NCBI GenBank assembly: GCA_900539865.1
Contig: UQDS01000001.1
Span: 186,001-250,000, forward strand
DNA from: an uncultured Mollicutes bacterium
GTDB taxonomy: Bacteria; Bacillota_I; Bacilli_A; RFN20; CAG-288
DNA length: 64,000 bases
Direction of reading: 5' to 3'
The translations under genes were made by a program, and so were the position numbers. Position 1 is the stretch's first letter; each line of letters opens with the position of its first letter. The notes under the pieces were generated by a model. That model searched no databases. It saw nothing but the letters and a program-made list of their open reading frames with translations, and was not told the origin of the DNA. Positions 25,811 through 36,205 of this stretch are shown here, piece by piece.

Positions 25811-27091
25811 ATGAGAACATTAGCGATTGAAGGAATGCAGTGGGGCGATGAAGGCAAAGGCAAAATCACCGACTATTATGCGAATAAAGCGGATATTGTT
25901 GTCAGAAGCCAAGGTGGAAATAATGCAGGACACACCATCAAACATGGAGAGCAGAAATATGCTTTACGCCTTTTACCCTCCGGAATACTCAACCCAAATG
26001 TAGTCAATGTTTTAGCCGATGGCATGGTGATCAATATCTCTTGTTTATTACAAGAGATTCAACATTTAAAGGAACAAGGGATTCACGATTTTCACTTGCT
26101 CATTTCTAAAAGAGCCACGCTTCTTCTTCCTTATCACATCGCTTTAGATGAAGCGAGAGAAAACGCTTTGGGGAAAGCAAAAATCGGTACGACCGCAAAT
26201 GGTATCGGCCCTTGCTATGAAGACAAAGCCGCTCGTTTATCTTTGCGCGTTGGGGATTTACTCTTTCCTGAATTTTTAAAGAAAAGATTACACCAAGTTC
26301 TTCCCTTAAAGAATATGCAATTGCAGTCTTTTGGCTTGCCTCCTTTTGAGGAAGAAGAACTTTATTTACAGCTTTTAAAAGAAAGAGAAGAAATCCTTCC
26401 TTATATTCAAGACACAACTTTTTTCCTCCTACAAGCAAAAAACAACGGCAAAAAAATCCTTTTTGAAGGAGCACAAGGAGCTATGCTCTGTTTGAATTTT
26501 GGTACATTTCCCTTTGTCACCTCTTCCTCTCCTTTGGCAACGGCAATCCCCAATAACACCGGTTTACCTTTGACAGCAATCGATGGTGTTCTCGGTATTA
26601 TGAAAGCCTACACCACAAGAGTTGGCGCAGGTCCTTTCCCAAGTGAACTATTTGATGAACAGGCAGAAAAGATCCGTGAAAAAGGCCATGAATTCGGCAC
26701 TGTCACTGGACGGCCCCGCCGCGTTGGTTATCTCGATTTAGTGCAATTAAAGTATGTAAAAGAAATCTCTGGTATCACACACGTTGCCTTGATGCTTTTA
26801 GATGTGCTTTCTGTTGTCGAAGAATTGAAGTTGGTCACTTCCTATCAAATCGATGGCAAAGACATTAACTTTATGCCGAGCAACGAAGAAGAATTGTCCC
26901 AAGTTCAGCCTGTCTATCTTACACTTCCTGGCTTCAGCGAAGATATCAGCAAGTGCAGAAAATATGAAGAATTACCTTTTAATTGCCGCCGTTATATTGA
27001 AACAATCGAAGAATATCTCGGCGTTCAAATCGATGTGATTTCTGTCGGACCTGAAAAGGATGAAACAATCATTCGAAAGGAAATTTTTTAA
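25811..27091 (+). CDS. purA: Adenylosuccinate synthetase
   Basis: Joins IMP and aspartate using GTP, the first step from IMP to AMP. The 426-residue chain shows GMQWGDEGKGKITDYYA at the start with the catalytic Asp and GTP loop, the NNAGHTIKHG switch, GTTANGIGPCYEDKAAR and GRPRRVGYLDL. Length is normal. Its stop overlaps the purB start by one base, so the two AMP-branch enzymes are made together. The ribosome binding site GGAGG is strong. Confidence 0.97.
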   Translation: MRTLAIEGMQWGDEGKGKITDYYANKADIVVRSQGGNNAGHTIKHGEQKYALRLLPSGILNPNVVNVLADGMVINISCLLQEIQHLKEQGIHDFHLLISKRATLLLPYHIALDEARENALGKAKIGTTANGIGPCYEDKAARLSLRVGDLLFPEFLKKRLHQVLPLKNMQLQSFGLPPFEEEELYLQLLKEREEILPYIQDTTFFLLQAKNNGKKILFEGAQGAMLCLNFGTFPFVTSSSPLATAIPNNTGLPLTAIDGVLGIMKAYTTRVGAGPFPSELFDEQAEKIREKGHEFGTVTGRPRRVGYLDLVQLKYVKEISGITHVALMLLDVLSVVEELKLVTSYQIDGKDINFMPSNEEELSQVQPVYLTLPGFSEDISKCRKYEELPFNCRRYIETIEEYLGVQIDVISVGPEKDETIIRKEIF

Positions 27092-28383
27092 TGATTCCGC
27101 GCTATACATTAAAAGACATGGAGACAATTTTTACAGACGAAAGTCGTTTTCAAGCATATCTTGATGTAGAAATTGCCGCGTGTAAAGCTTATAACAAAAT
27201 TGGCTTTATCCCTGATGATGACCTTTTAAAAATCGTTAAAAATGCAAAAGTTGATGTCAAACGCATTCAAGAAATTGAGTCGACTACAAAACATGATGTT
27301 GTTGCGTTTACACGCCAAATTTCAGAAACGTTAGGACCTGAAAAACGTTTTATTCACTATGGTTTAACAAGTACTGATATTGTGGATACTGCCATGTCTT
27401 TACTCTATGTGAAAGCAAACGATTTCATTGAAAAACATTTAGAGACATTAAAAGAAACAATCAAAGATATCGCCGTCACCTATAAAAACACTCCTTGTAT
27501 AGGAAGAACACATGGCATGCATGCTGAGGTCACCACATTTGGATTAAAATTCGCTAACTTCTATGATGAAATCAAAAGAGGTGTGGAAGAATTTAAACAC
27601 AATCGCAAGATGATTGAAGTTTGTAAGCTTTCCGGTGCAGTTGGAAATTATGCAGATAACGATCCCCGCATTCAAGATTACGCTTCCGCTTTTCTTCATT
27701 TAGAAAGCGTACCAATCGCTACTCAAGTCATCTCTCGAGATAGACATGAACACTACGCAGCTTCCCTTTGCATACTCGCTTCAACTTTTGAAAAGATTGC
27801 TGTGGAAATTCGCAACCTCTCCCGGACAGAAATTCACGAAGTCGAAGAAGGGTTTAGCAAAGGACAAAAGGGGTCCTCTGCCATGCCGCAAAAACGCAAT
27901 CCGATCTCTAGTGAAAATGTGACAGGATGTGTCCGCATGATCCGCGGTTACTTACATCCAATCTTAGAGGATAACGCTTTATATCACGAACGCGATATTT
28001 CACACAGTTCCGTAGAGCGCGTCGCTCTGATTGATATGATTGAGCTTTTTGACTACACGACTGTCAGATTGACAAACATCCTCACGCAATTGGGCGTTTT
28101 TCCAGATAGAATGTTAGAAAATATTCATTTGACACACGATGGTATTTTTGCTCCAAACATTCTAAAGCTTCTCATTCAAAAAGGATTGAGCCGTGAAGAA
28201 GCTTATGACTTGATCCAACCTTACGCTATGTCTGCCGCTCTTGGAAAAACAAACTTTAAAGAAGATATTCTCACCGATGAGAAAATCTTATCTCTTTCTA
28301 GCGAAGAAGAACTAAGCGATGCTTTTTCCTTCGAACGCAATCTTAAATATGTTGATGAAATCTATCAACGTTTAGGAATTTAA
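27091..28383 (+). CDS. purB: Adenylosuccinate lyase
   Basis: Cleaves fumarate from adenylosuccinate, and from SAICAR in de novo purine synthesis. The 430-residue chain has the superfamily signature GSSAMPQKRNPISSENV, the catalytic His region GRTHGMHAEVTTFG and HYGLTSTDIVDTA. It overlaps purA by one base. The other de novo purine genes are not in this window, so salvage through IMP is possible. Confidence 0.96.
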   Translation: MIPRYTLKDMETIFTDESRFQAYLDVEIAACKAYNKIGFIPDDDLLKIVKNAKVDVKRIQEIESTTKHDVVAFTRQISETLGPEKRFIHYGLTSTDIVDTAMSLLYVKANDFIEKHLETLKETIKDIAVTYKNTPCIGRTHGMHAEVTTFGLKFANFYDEIKRGVEEFKHNRKMIEVCKLSGAVGNYADNDPRIQDYASAFLHLESVPIATQVISRDRHEHYAASLCILASTFEKIAVEIRNLSRTEIHEVEEGFSKGQKGSSAMPQKRNPISSENVTGCVRMIRGYLHPILEDNALYHERDISHSSVERVALIDMIELFDYTTVRLTNILTQLGVFPDRMLENIHLTHDGIFAPNILKLLIQKGLSREEAYDLIQPYAMSAALGKTNFKEDILTDEKILSLSSEEELSDAFSFERNLKYVDEIYQRLGI

Positions 28384-28391
28384 CTTTTAAT

Positions 28392-28445
28392 AATGCTTTT
28401 TTCAATATAACATCTTATTTTGTTATATTAAGAACGGCATTTTTC
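28392..28445 (+). terminator. Probable terminator after purB
   Basis: AATATAACA pairs with TGTTATATT inside an outer AATGC/GCATT pairing, followed by a short T-run. It is mostly A-T pairs and so weaker than others here. Confidence 0.5.
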
Positions 28446-28473
28446 ATTATTCAATTTTATCTTCTTCCAATAA

Positions 28474-28503
28474 AAAAGGACGGTGTTAATTTTCCGTCCT
28501 CTT
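28474..28503 (-). terminator. Terminator of the minus-strand lipoprotein operon
   Basis: GGACGG pairs with CCGTCC across a 10-base loop; on the minus strand it is followed by TTTTTTATT. Confidence 0.75.
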
Positions 28504-28509
28504 TTGATT

Positions 28510-29031
28510 TTAAATCAGTGTATTCACGTCGACGATACCATATTCCGAGAACGTCATTTTGACACGTAAATCACCACATGACATGTCGATTGTTTTGATT
28601 TTTCCTTCTTCTAAATAGATATCTAATTTCTCGTTGCTGGAAGTAAAATCACTCTTGTCCGTAGCTAAAAAACTCGGGATAAAGAAGCCGCTAGCTAAAT
28701 TCGACAATTCACTGTAACAGGAGTACTTCACACCATCTTCACTTTGGAAAATCTCCGGTTTTACTCCCGTCACAACACCTTTGATTCCGATTGTATCAAT
28801 GGTAAAGTTTGTCTTGTTTTCTAAAATATAGCCTTGTTCTTGCTGATAAAGATAACGAGAAAGAACCGAATCTGTTTCATTTTCTTTCTGATACAATTCT
28901 GTCTTATAATCTGATTCACCGATGGGTTTCATCAACACTTTATTCGCATCAAAATAGATGTCTAATTCATTTGCACTTGTTCCCGTATCCAAATCTTCTT
29001 CACGCTGATAATTGATTTTATAATTACCTTT
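28510..29031 (-). pseudogene. C-terminal continuation of the interrupted lipoprotein
   Basis: This frame is exactly in phase with the upstream lipoprotein gene and separated from it only by one TAA. The codons right after the stop read KGNYKINYQREEDLDTGT and continue for about 170 residues to TAA at 28510. The part begins like a second copy of the first domain (AAFLEL-stop-KGNYKINY compared with AAFLDQLAPLK...GYFEYSY). No ribosome binding site or good start lies close by; the first usable one is a TTG well inside. It is probably the second half of one two-domain lipoprotein. A separate gene is less likely. Confidence 0.6.
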
Positions 29032-29841
29032 TTATAATTCTAAGAACGCAGCGGCAAGAGATTCATGAACTTCTTGATGTTCAAATGGTGTCAACAAGGG
29101 AATGGTTGTCTCTCCTGCAAGACTGAAGAGATATTCACCGACAATATAAGACTTCAAGTTGTATTTTTCACCTTCCACTTTATTTGTAAAAGTAAAGGAA
29201 ACAACGCCTGTCTCGTCCATCGTGAAATGATAATCCGTCAAGGTTTTGATTTTCTTGCCCATCAATCCGCTTGCAAAATCTGTCGCCGCTTCTACATTCA
29301 ATTTAACTTGACCTTGCTCTACCATCAAATCTTCTTCTGTTATTGTAGAGAACGGATTGCCATACACAGTGGCAAAATCAGCAATTTCATCTGTTGGAAG
29401 ATTATCGTCTCCGATGACATAAACGGGTTTCAGCTTTATTGTGTTTTGCAGATCTAGAATTTGCTCATATGTTTTTTGATCTTCGCCTTTCACATACACT
29501 TTTTCGTATGTGGCAATATCAAAGCCAAAGTCGCGTTCAAAATGTTCAAAGAAAGCAGTCTCTGTGTATTTTTTTGTTGTTTCAATCTTACTGTTCATCG
29601 CAGTGTTGTCATAGGAATATTCAAAATATCCTGTGGAGGTAACACTCGTTTTTAACGGGGCCAACTGATCTAGAAAAGCAGCGATTTGCTCTTGATCTGT
29701 GATTGTAGAAACAGAAGATTCACTCTCTTGTTCTGTTGTATTTAGCGATTCTTCGGTAGGTTTATTTTCGGTTGTTACCCCACCCTTTCCACAGCCGACT
29801 AACAATGGGAATAAAAACAATAAGTAAATATTTTTCTTCAT
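29032..29841 (-). CDS. Lipoprotein of unknown function, probably cut short by a stop
   Basis: 269 residues with a lipoprotein signal (FLFPLLVGCGKGG; lipidated Cys near 17), then a Thr/Glu/Ser-rich linker and a folded domain with tyrosine-rich strands (TGYFEYSYDN, MDETGVVSFTFTN). The layout recalls extracellular lipoproteins with LolA-like half-barrels, but no family is recognised. It begins 2 bases after the Ig-like lipoprotein gene. It ends in TAA, after which the same frame stays open for 170 codons. Confidence 0.7.
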   Translation of the reverse strand: MKKNIYLLFLFPLLVGCGKGGVTTENKPTEESLNTTEQESESSVSTITDQEQIAAFLDQLAPLKTSVTSTGYFEYSYDNTAMNSKIETTKKYTETAFFEHFERDFGFDIATYEKVYVKGEDQKTYEQILDLQNTIKLKPVYVIGDDNLPTDEIADFATVYGNPFSTITEEDLMVEQGQVKLNVEAATDFASGLMGKKIKTLTDYHFTMDETGVVSFTFTNKVEGEKYNLKSYIVGEYLFSLAGETTIPLLTPFEHQEVHESLAAAFLEL

Positions 29842-29843
29842 TT

Positions 29844-32177
29844 TTATCTCCTTTCTAATACGGAGGTGCTATAAGAAACTTTAATGCTGAGTTTTGTACC
29901 TGTCTTATCTAAAACCATAGAAGTGATTTCATCATAGCCTTCAATCAAATTCTGATTAGAAAGGACGATTTCACCATTTTGAATACTCCATTCAAATTCG
30001 ATATCGGTATCTAACCAACCGGAATATAAATACTGGTATTTGCCTGTGTGGTCCGCATTAAATTTGCAAGTGTAGATATCGCCGTACTCTTCTAAATACC
30101 ACTCGTGATTGATCAAATTTTCTTCAATCGCAGCAGGATCTAAAGGAAGGACAATATCGAAAGAAATCGTTGCTTTTAACGGAGTACCAGCGCTCGAATT
30201 TGCACTTGTGACGAATTCGAGGGTGACCTTTCCTTCTTGCTTTACACTCTCATTGATTTTTAAGGTATAAACGCCTTTTCTATCCTTAACCTCTTCTAAA
30301 ACAGCCAAGTCATTTCCTTCAATGATACTTGCGGTGTAATTTCTATCGATACAATCGATAGGAGAGACAGTAGCGGAAATATTTTCAGCTACTTCACCTG
30401 GCAACAAGGAAGTAGAGCCACGGTAATTGATTTTGATATTTTCAACCGGCAATTCTTCGGCAGTAATCTGATATTCTTTCTTTACCCCCTTGGAAGAAGT
30501 CACAACAATTGTCGCTGTTCCTACATTAGTGATACGGAAACCCTTATTAGAAATTTCAGCAACCGGTTTTTCCTTATCTGTAATAATATCTGTCACTTTG
30601 ACATCATCGATAAGAGCACTTGCTGTTTCCGGAGCAAATGTTTTCACTTTCGGATTGTAATACTGACCGACATAATATTTTTTATACGAGCTGTTTGTAC
30701 ATTCAAAGTCAACATCAAAGTCTTGATAATAATATGGATCTAAAGTCAAAGGATCTAAGGCTTGTGTTTTTTCACCCAATGTCAACGTGAGATTATAATC
30801 CATCGTGGAACTGGGTTTTGCATCAGCTAAAAGATTACCTTCTTCATCGAAAGGATTGTCATAACCATAATCAAGAGCCTTATATTGCGCTTTTGTCACT
30901 ACGAAATTGACATCGTATGTCAAAGTAAGAATCTTAGAGTAATATTCTGTGTAATAAGCGTTTCCTTGTGCGTAATTGGCTTTGATCGTAAAAACATTGT
31001 TTTCATCAGTTATTTCGTATGCGGCTTTTGCATCATCAGATCCCATTTCATCAGAACGAGTGAGGAAATTGTCAAAGACAATTCCGCTTAAGCCATAGGA
31101 ACAATCATAATACAACGTAGTGCTTTCAAATTTTGCCTGTTCTGCAGTGTAAGCGTCTTTGATTTCTACCTTTTCAAAATCAGTGAGGGTGTTCTCTAAG
31201 TCATAAGTCAAAGTCACCATATGGTTATCGATGACTTTTCTTCTTTTTACATAATTTGAGGAAGACGATGTAGAAGTTTTCTCTTCTCTCACTTCATCAA
31301 GATATAACTGCGCCGTGATCGTATCTTCGAAAGAAACATCACCATTGGATTTGAGTTTCTTGATATTCAAAGAAGAAGCAACGCCTTGTTCTCTCTCTTT
31401 TTCATAAGTGCTCGTCTTAAGATTATCAAGTTTTTTCATCAAGAAATCATTTTCCGAATAGATGGCAAAATAAATATCTTTAAACAGAGAGCTATGCGGA
31501 TGAGAAACAGTCACTTTAATGCGAATATAGGCCTTGTTATAAGTGGTGATTTTTCCATTCTCATCAATGGTTAAATAATCTTCTTTTCCTTCTTCTACAG
31601 TGTAAACTAACTCTTTATCGGTCGCGTCACTTGGTAAGACAGAAGCGTCTAATTGATATTCAGAGTTTGTTTTTAAAACATATTTATTGATGATAGAACC
31701 ATCAATTTCTTCTTTTTCAACAACCGAAGAACCAGCGACACTCAACGCAATATCTTCAGCCTCAACGATGCGGTCAACAGTGATAGAAACCACGGAAGAA
31801 ACACTGGGGGTTGAAACGGAAACAATCGATAATTGACAATTTCCTTCCTTCAATGCAGTGACAGTACCATCATCAGAAACACTGCAAACGGATTCATCAT
31901 CTACTTTAAAAGTAACGCGTTTATCACTTGCGTTTGCAGGCAATACTTCATAAGCAACCTGTTTTTTATCTCCGACATACAAATGAAGATTTTCTTGTAC
32001 TTTAATCTCGGTAACACTCTCGGGAATTTCAGTGTTGATAGATTCTTCCGTGTTCGGTTGAGAAGTTGTTGTTTGCTCTGTAGGAGGTGTAACACTATCA
32101 GTGGACGGATTAGAGTTACATCCCACCAGCAAAGAGGACAATAACAACAAAGAGACTGCTATTTTTTTCGTTTTCAT
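29844..32177 (-). CDS. Large lipoprotein with Ig-like (Big_2) repeats
   Basis: A 777-residue exported protein. The signal LLLLSSLLVGCNSNPS places the lipid anchor at about Cys20, followed by a Thr/Pro/Glu linker. Residues about 58-135 form a Big_2 domain (LYVGDKKQVAYEVLPANASD, VTALKEGNCQLSIVSV), a second follows (LPSDATDKELVYTVEEGKED), and two weaker ones lie at about 500-690. The region between holds a domain with repeated 'F/Y-D' segments, and the C-terminus (FNADHTGKYQYLYSGW) looks like a lipocalin-type domain. It is probably a surface adhesion or scaffold protein, cotranscribed with the interrupted lipoprotein. Confidence 0.8.
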   Translation of the reverse strand: MKTKKIAVSLLLLSSLLVGCNSNPSTDSVTPPTEQTTTSQPNTEESINTEIPESVTEIKVQENLHLYVGDKKQVAYEVLPANASDKRVTFKVDDESVCSVSDDGTVTALKEGNCQLSIVSVSTPSVSSVVSITVDRIVEAEDIALSVAGSSVVEKEEIDGSIINKYVLKTNSEYQLDASVLPSDATDKELVYTVEEGKEDYLTIDENGKITTYNKAYIRIKVTVSHPHSSLFKDIYFAIYSENDFLMKKLDNLKTSTYEKEREQGVASSLNIKKLKSNGDVSFEDTITAQLYLDEVREEKTSTSSSSNYVKRRKVIDNHMVTLTYDLENTLTDFEKVEIKDAYTAEQAKFESTTLYYDCSYGLSGIVFDNFLTRSDEMGSDDAKAAYEITDENNVFTIKANYAQGNAYYTEYYSKILTLTYDVNFVVTKAQYKALDYGYDNPFDEEGNLLADAKPSSTMDYNLTLTLGEKTQALDPLTLDPYYYQDFDVDFECTNSSYKKYYVGQYYNPKVKTFAPETASALIDDVKVTDIITDKEKPVAEISNKGFRITNVGTATIVVTSSKGVKKEYQITAEELPVENIKINYRGSTSLLPGEVAENISATVSPIDCIDRNYTASIIEGNDLAVLEEVKDRKGVYTLKINESVKQEGKVTLEFVTSANSSAGTPLKATISFDIVLPLDPAAIEENLINHEWYLEEYGDIYTCKFNADHTGKYQYLYSGWLDTDIEFEWSIQNGEIVLSNQNLIEGYDEITSMVLDKTGTKLSIKVSYSTSVLERR

Positions 32178-32364
32178 TTACTCGCTCCTTTTTTAACATA
32201 TCTATAAATATATATTCAACATGTGTAAAGAAATAAGAAACAAAACAATTATATCACATATGTTTATGAAAGCGCTTTTACAGATATTGTTTAAGGGTTT
32301 GAGCTCATTAAAAGCACACCAAAAGGCAGCCATCAACACATAAATTTTCTATTAGATCGTTTTC

Positions 32365-34899
32365 TTATTCGATGCTCTTTAGAGATTGAATCATCTTAAC
32401 TCGTTTTACTTTGGTTGCAAAATACAAATTGATGATAAATGCCACAACAAAAGTACTTAGGAAACTATAACCATAAGAAGCAAGATAAATATGCGGAAGA
32501 TACGCAATCAAATCAATCGTGTTTGTATTGAGAATCAACATCATAAACGGATAACCAGCTAACATCCCCAAAAGAACACCGATGAAAGTTAAAAACATCG
32601 TTTCAAAAAGAAGGGCTAACGAGATTTCTCTCTTTCGGAATCCTAAAACTCTCAGCGTGGCAATGTCGCGGGTTCGCTGATTGAAATTTAAACGCGAAAA
32701 ATTATACAAAACGATAAACGCCAACAAAACAGCAAAGATTTTTACCGCTGCTGTCATTAAATCAACAGCGCTGACAACCTCATTAATTTTCTGTTTCATT
32801 GCTGTTGTTGTCGTAAACGAATCCACGACATTGTTGTATTTCTTTAAAAACTTTTCTTGAAATTGAGTATCGTTTAAATACGATGCGTTTGCTTTGATCC
32901 ACACTTTATTGAACTTTACCTCTTTATCAAAAAAGGCTTCGTTGTCATATGAGAGTATTGCACCATTAAAGTAAAAGGCTTCATATAGTGCGGAAACTTT
33001 TACCTTAAACTTTTGATTTTGAATGGTAAAAACAATCTCATCTCCAACTTTTGCATTGATATTTTCCGCTAATTTTTTAGCAAGAACAACGCCTCCTTTT
33101 TCGGGTGTTATACCTAATGATGTATCGTATTTCGAAAGGACGTAAACAGCTCTTGTCTGTTGCGTTCCGCTATCCTTAAAGAAAGTTGCTTCCTTAAAAT
33201 AATATGGTTCTATAGAGGTAATATCTTTATTATCATCAAATGTATTATCGATTTTTTCCACACTCATTTCCCTTTTTAAATGAAGGTCCATATCATAATT
33301 CATAAAGTTTTTAGAGTCTACCTGAATGCCGTAATTCAAGGTGTCCTGTAAACCGAAACCGCTGACCAACAGCATGGTACAGCCAAGGGAACCGACAATT
33401 ACCATAAGCGATTTAAAGAAGTTTACCTTAATATTTCTAAATGCCATAGAAATAGAAAGTGCAAAGATGTGCTTATCTTTTTTAATGTGACTTTTTCCTT
33501 TGAATTTTGGAATTTGAGGGCGCATAGACTCTACCGGTTTTAGATTCAATTCCTTGCGAATTACAAGGTAAGTGACTAAGAAAGAGATGAGTAGAAAAAC
33601 GGCATAAGTGAGAACCAAACTCAGCCAAGGATAAATGATAACTCGTTTTGGCAATGAATAAAGTATATTGTATTTCGTTCCTAAAATAGCGCTGATTAAA
33701 TACGGGCCGACAATCGCGCCAATGAAGGTTGTAAAAGTGATCAATAATCCAGTTAAAAACAAATAACTTTGTAATATTTCCTTGCGTGTATAACCTAACG
33801 CTTTCAAGGTTCCGATTTGTCCTCTCTCTTCCATCACCATTTGAGACAAAGTGGTCAAAATAACAATGAGGGCTACACCAAAGAAGAAAAACGGGAAGAC
33901 ATAACAAAATTGACGCGCTTGCTGACTATCTGTGTTCACCACAAGATAAAAAGGCATTTCTTCTTTCCCCGTGAGCAAGTATAAATTATTTTTCTCTTTT
34001 TTATAAAAATACTGATAAATCTCGTTGCGAATAGAATCTCGCTTGTCTTCATCATCCACTTTGATCAAATATTGGTTGTAAATGTTCACATGGTTGATTT
34101 CTTCAAAGCTGAAGTGAAAATATTCTTCAAATAAATCAATGATTGTCTGATATGATTCCACCTGATAGTTTTTCTTCACTTCCGCAATAAGGCTCTCTTT
34201 AAATGTTGGGAAAGACATCATGACAAGCGATCCTGAAAAAGTTGTCGCACTGATATTTTCCGGGTGTTGCATATAGCCTGTTGGCTGAGACGCAAAATTC
34301 ATATAACCATCGGATAGAATATTTTTTCCTTCTTCCTTTAAATGATTATTCGTAATCTCTTCCATGAGATTATAATCGTCGTCTCCAATTCCAAGAGACT
34401 TTAAATCGATTGATAGATTCGCTATCGTCTCTGGTCCATTAGGAACAAAAGAAGTGCCGTTATTTTGAGTTTTGAATTTTTTATCCACATAAAAGAAGTG
34501 CTGACTATCGCTCTTGCACAACGGCTCTATTTCCCCATAAGGTCTAGATAAGTGAGGTAACGTATTTTCGATACACAAAAAGACATTTGCATCTCCATAG
34601 CGAGCGGGTAGATAAATTCTACCTTCGATTTCACCTTCAGAACCAACAATTGACTTCAACTGAAATTCATCGTCCGGATGATAAGAATCCACCGTCACAA
34701 ACAGATCGGGGATATTTCCTTTTTCAAACGCAGTATCAATTTGATTTTGAAAAGTCAACGCGTTAGACCTTAACCCTATGAACAAAGTGATAGAGATGGC
34801 ACCCATAAAAATAATCGATAGAAATTGAGCGATATTATTTCGTATATTGCGGATTCGATCTTTGAAAATCAAACGCAGCGGTGACTGTTTCTTTACCAT
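32365..34899 (-). CDS. ABC transporter permease, FtsX/MacB family
   Basis: An 844-residue membrane protein with the duplicated FtsX-like layout: a first helix (residues 20-40), a long extracellular region, three helices (about 330-450, LIVILTTLSQMVMEERGQIG and GTLKALGYTRKEIL), a second anchor and extracellular region, then three C-terminal helices (about 720-835) with ATLRVLGFRKREISLALL. Both GxLxALGxxR coupling segments are present. Such permeases export lipids, peptides or lipoproteins, or act as sensors of antimicrobial peptides. It overlaps the ATPase gene by 7 bases. Confidence 0.88.
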   Translation of the reverse strand: MVKKQSPLRLIFKDRIRNIRNNIAQFLSIIFMGAISITLFIGLRSNALTFQNQIDTAFEKGNIPDLFVTVDSYHPDDEFQLKSIVGSEGEIEGRIYLPARYGDANVFLCIENTLPHLSRPYGEIEPLCKSDSQHFFYVDKKFKTQNNGTSFVPNGPETIANLSIDLKSLGIGDDDYNLMEEITNNHLKEEGKNILSDGYMNFASQPTGYMQHPENISATTFSGSLVMMSFPTFKESLIAEVKKNYQVESYQTIIDLFEEYFHFSFEEINHVNIYNQYLIKVDDEDKRDSIRNEIYQYFYKKEKNNLYLLTGKEEMPFYLVVNTDSQQARQFCYVFPFFFFGVALIVILTTLSQMVMEERGQIGTLKALGYTRKEILQSYLFLTGLLITFTTFIGAIVGPYLISAILGTKYNILYSLPKRVIIYPWLSLVLTYAVFLLISFLVTYLVIRKELNLKPVESMRPQIPKFKGKSHIKKDKHIFALSISMAFRNIKVNFFKSLMVIVGSLGCTMLLVSGFGLQDTLNYGIQVDSKNFMNYDMDLHLKREMSVEKIDNTFDDNKDITSIEPYYFKEATFFKDSGTQQTRAVYVLSKYDTSLGITPEKGGVVLAKKLAENINAKVGDEIVFTIQNQKFKVKVSALYEAFYFNGAILSYDNEAFFDKEVKFNKVWIKANASYLNDTQFQEKFLKKYNNVVDSFTTTTAMKQKINEVVSAVDLMTAAVKIFAVLLAFIVLYNFSRLNFNQRTRDIATLRVLGFRKREISLALLFETMFLTFIGVLLGMLAGYPFMMLILNTNTIDLIAYLPHIYLASYGYSFLSTFVVAFIINLYFATKVKRVKMIQSLKSIE

Positions 34900-35597
34900 T
34901 GTACTTCCTCCGGCAAAAGAGGATTCTCATTTTGAATATCAGAAATAATTTTGCCATCTGCTATGGTGATGACTCGTTTTGCACATAAGGCGATTTTTGA
35001 GTTGTGTGTAACAACTACCACATTCTTATGATATTTGTGCGAAATTTCATGTAGCATAGACAAAATTTGACATCCAGTTTTAGTATCTAACGCCCCTGTC
35101 GGTTCATCACATAATAGGAGACTAGGATTTTTCACAACTGCTCTTGCTATTGCCACACGCTGTTGTTCACCTCCAGACAATTGAGAAGGGAAATTATTCG
35201 CGCGATTTTCTAAACCCACTTGTTTCAACACTTCCCTACTATCTAAAGGATCGTCAGCAATAGCGGCGGCTAGCTCTATATTTTCAAGAGCAGTTAAATT
35301 TGGCATAAGATTATAGAATTGAAAAACAAAACCTATATTTTTACGGCGAAAGAACACCAGCTTTTTTTCGTTGTAATCTGTAACTTCTTCTTCTTGAATG
35401 CGATATGTACCTTCCGTTGCTGAATCCATTCCACCCATAATATTTAAAAGAGTAGATTTACCAGCGCCAGAAGCACCTAAAATAACAACAAAAGAACCTT
35501 CTTCTAAATCAAAATTAATTCCGTCAAGCGCCCTAACTTCATTTTCTTGTCCGCGATTATAGATTTTGGTTAAATTTTCAATATGGATGTTGTACAT
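34893..35597 (-). CDS. ABC transporter ATP-binding protein, LolD/MacB type
   Basis: 234 residues with Walker A GASGAGKSTLLNIMGG, Q-loop FVFQFYNLMPNLTALEN, signature LSGGEQQRVAIARAV, Walker B LLLCDEPTGALD and the switch His in VVTHNSKI. It is the partner of the FtsX-like permease, translated first with a 7-base overlap. The set has no periplasmic adaptor gene, as usual in Gram-positives. Neighbouring lipoproteins suggest a role at the cell surface. Confidence 0.92.
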   Translation of the reverse strand: MYNIHIENLTKIYNRGQENEVRALDGINFDLEEGSFVVILGASGAGKSTLLNIMGGMDSATEGTYRIQEEEVTDYNEKKLVFFRRKNIGFVFQFYNLMPNLTALENIELAAAIADDPLDSREVLKQVGLENRANNFPSQLSGGEQQRVAIARAVVKNPSLLLCDEPTGALDTKTGCQILSMLHEISHKYHKNVVVVTHNSKIALCAKRVITIADGKIISDIQNENPLLPEEVQW

Positions 35598-36052
35598 ATC
35601 CTTTCCTCTATTATAAATATTTTATCAAAACTAAAATGAAGCGAACATATAAAGTAAAGAAAATTGTAATTTATAAATATATTTGTATAAATTAAACAAT
35701 ATATATATATTTATCTAATATTTATGAAAAATCATTCTTGCGTGTTTTTCCTAAAGCATTTTAAAACAACAAAAAAATAAAAAAATATATAATGACGCTG
35801 GTAACTTGAAAAACTTTAAATTAAGTCAATCTGTGATCTATATATATTTTCTTTTAAATTTATAAGAAAATGATTAAAAAAGATTAAATAAAGCTTAATA
35901 AATCAATTTATTTTTTTAATAAACTGATGAAAAATTATTAATTTATGTTTACTTTTTGTACAAATATTCATAAATGTACAATTAATAAATTAAATTGATG
36001 AAAGATGAAGTAAATTTAAACCTTAAAAAGCACTTTTGTGTTAATTTGTATT

Positions 36053-36078
36053 TATACATAGTATATATACTATGTATA
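36053..36078. promoter_or_regulatory. 26-bp perfect palindrome, probable operator
   Basis: TATACATAGTATA followed by its exact reverse complement, with no loop. The form suits a dimeric DNA-binding protein rather than a terminator, since it lies about 100 bases upstream of the promoter and has no T-run. Confidence 0.5.
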
Positions 36079-36177
36079 TCATTAAAACTCCGCCATTATG
36101 ACTGAACAATAATTATATATTTGTTCAATATTGATAGTGCAATATTAAAAAAGTTTTAGATTTATTTAATGAAACTA

Positions 36178-36205
36178 TTGGATTTTTTTAAGATTCACAT
36201 ATAAT
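36178..36205 (+). promoter_or_regulatory. Promoter of the acidic-repeat lipoprotein
   Basis: TTGGAT and TATAAT spaced by 16 bases, with the ATG about 50 bases downstream. Confidence 0.6.
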
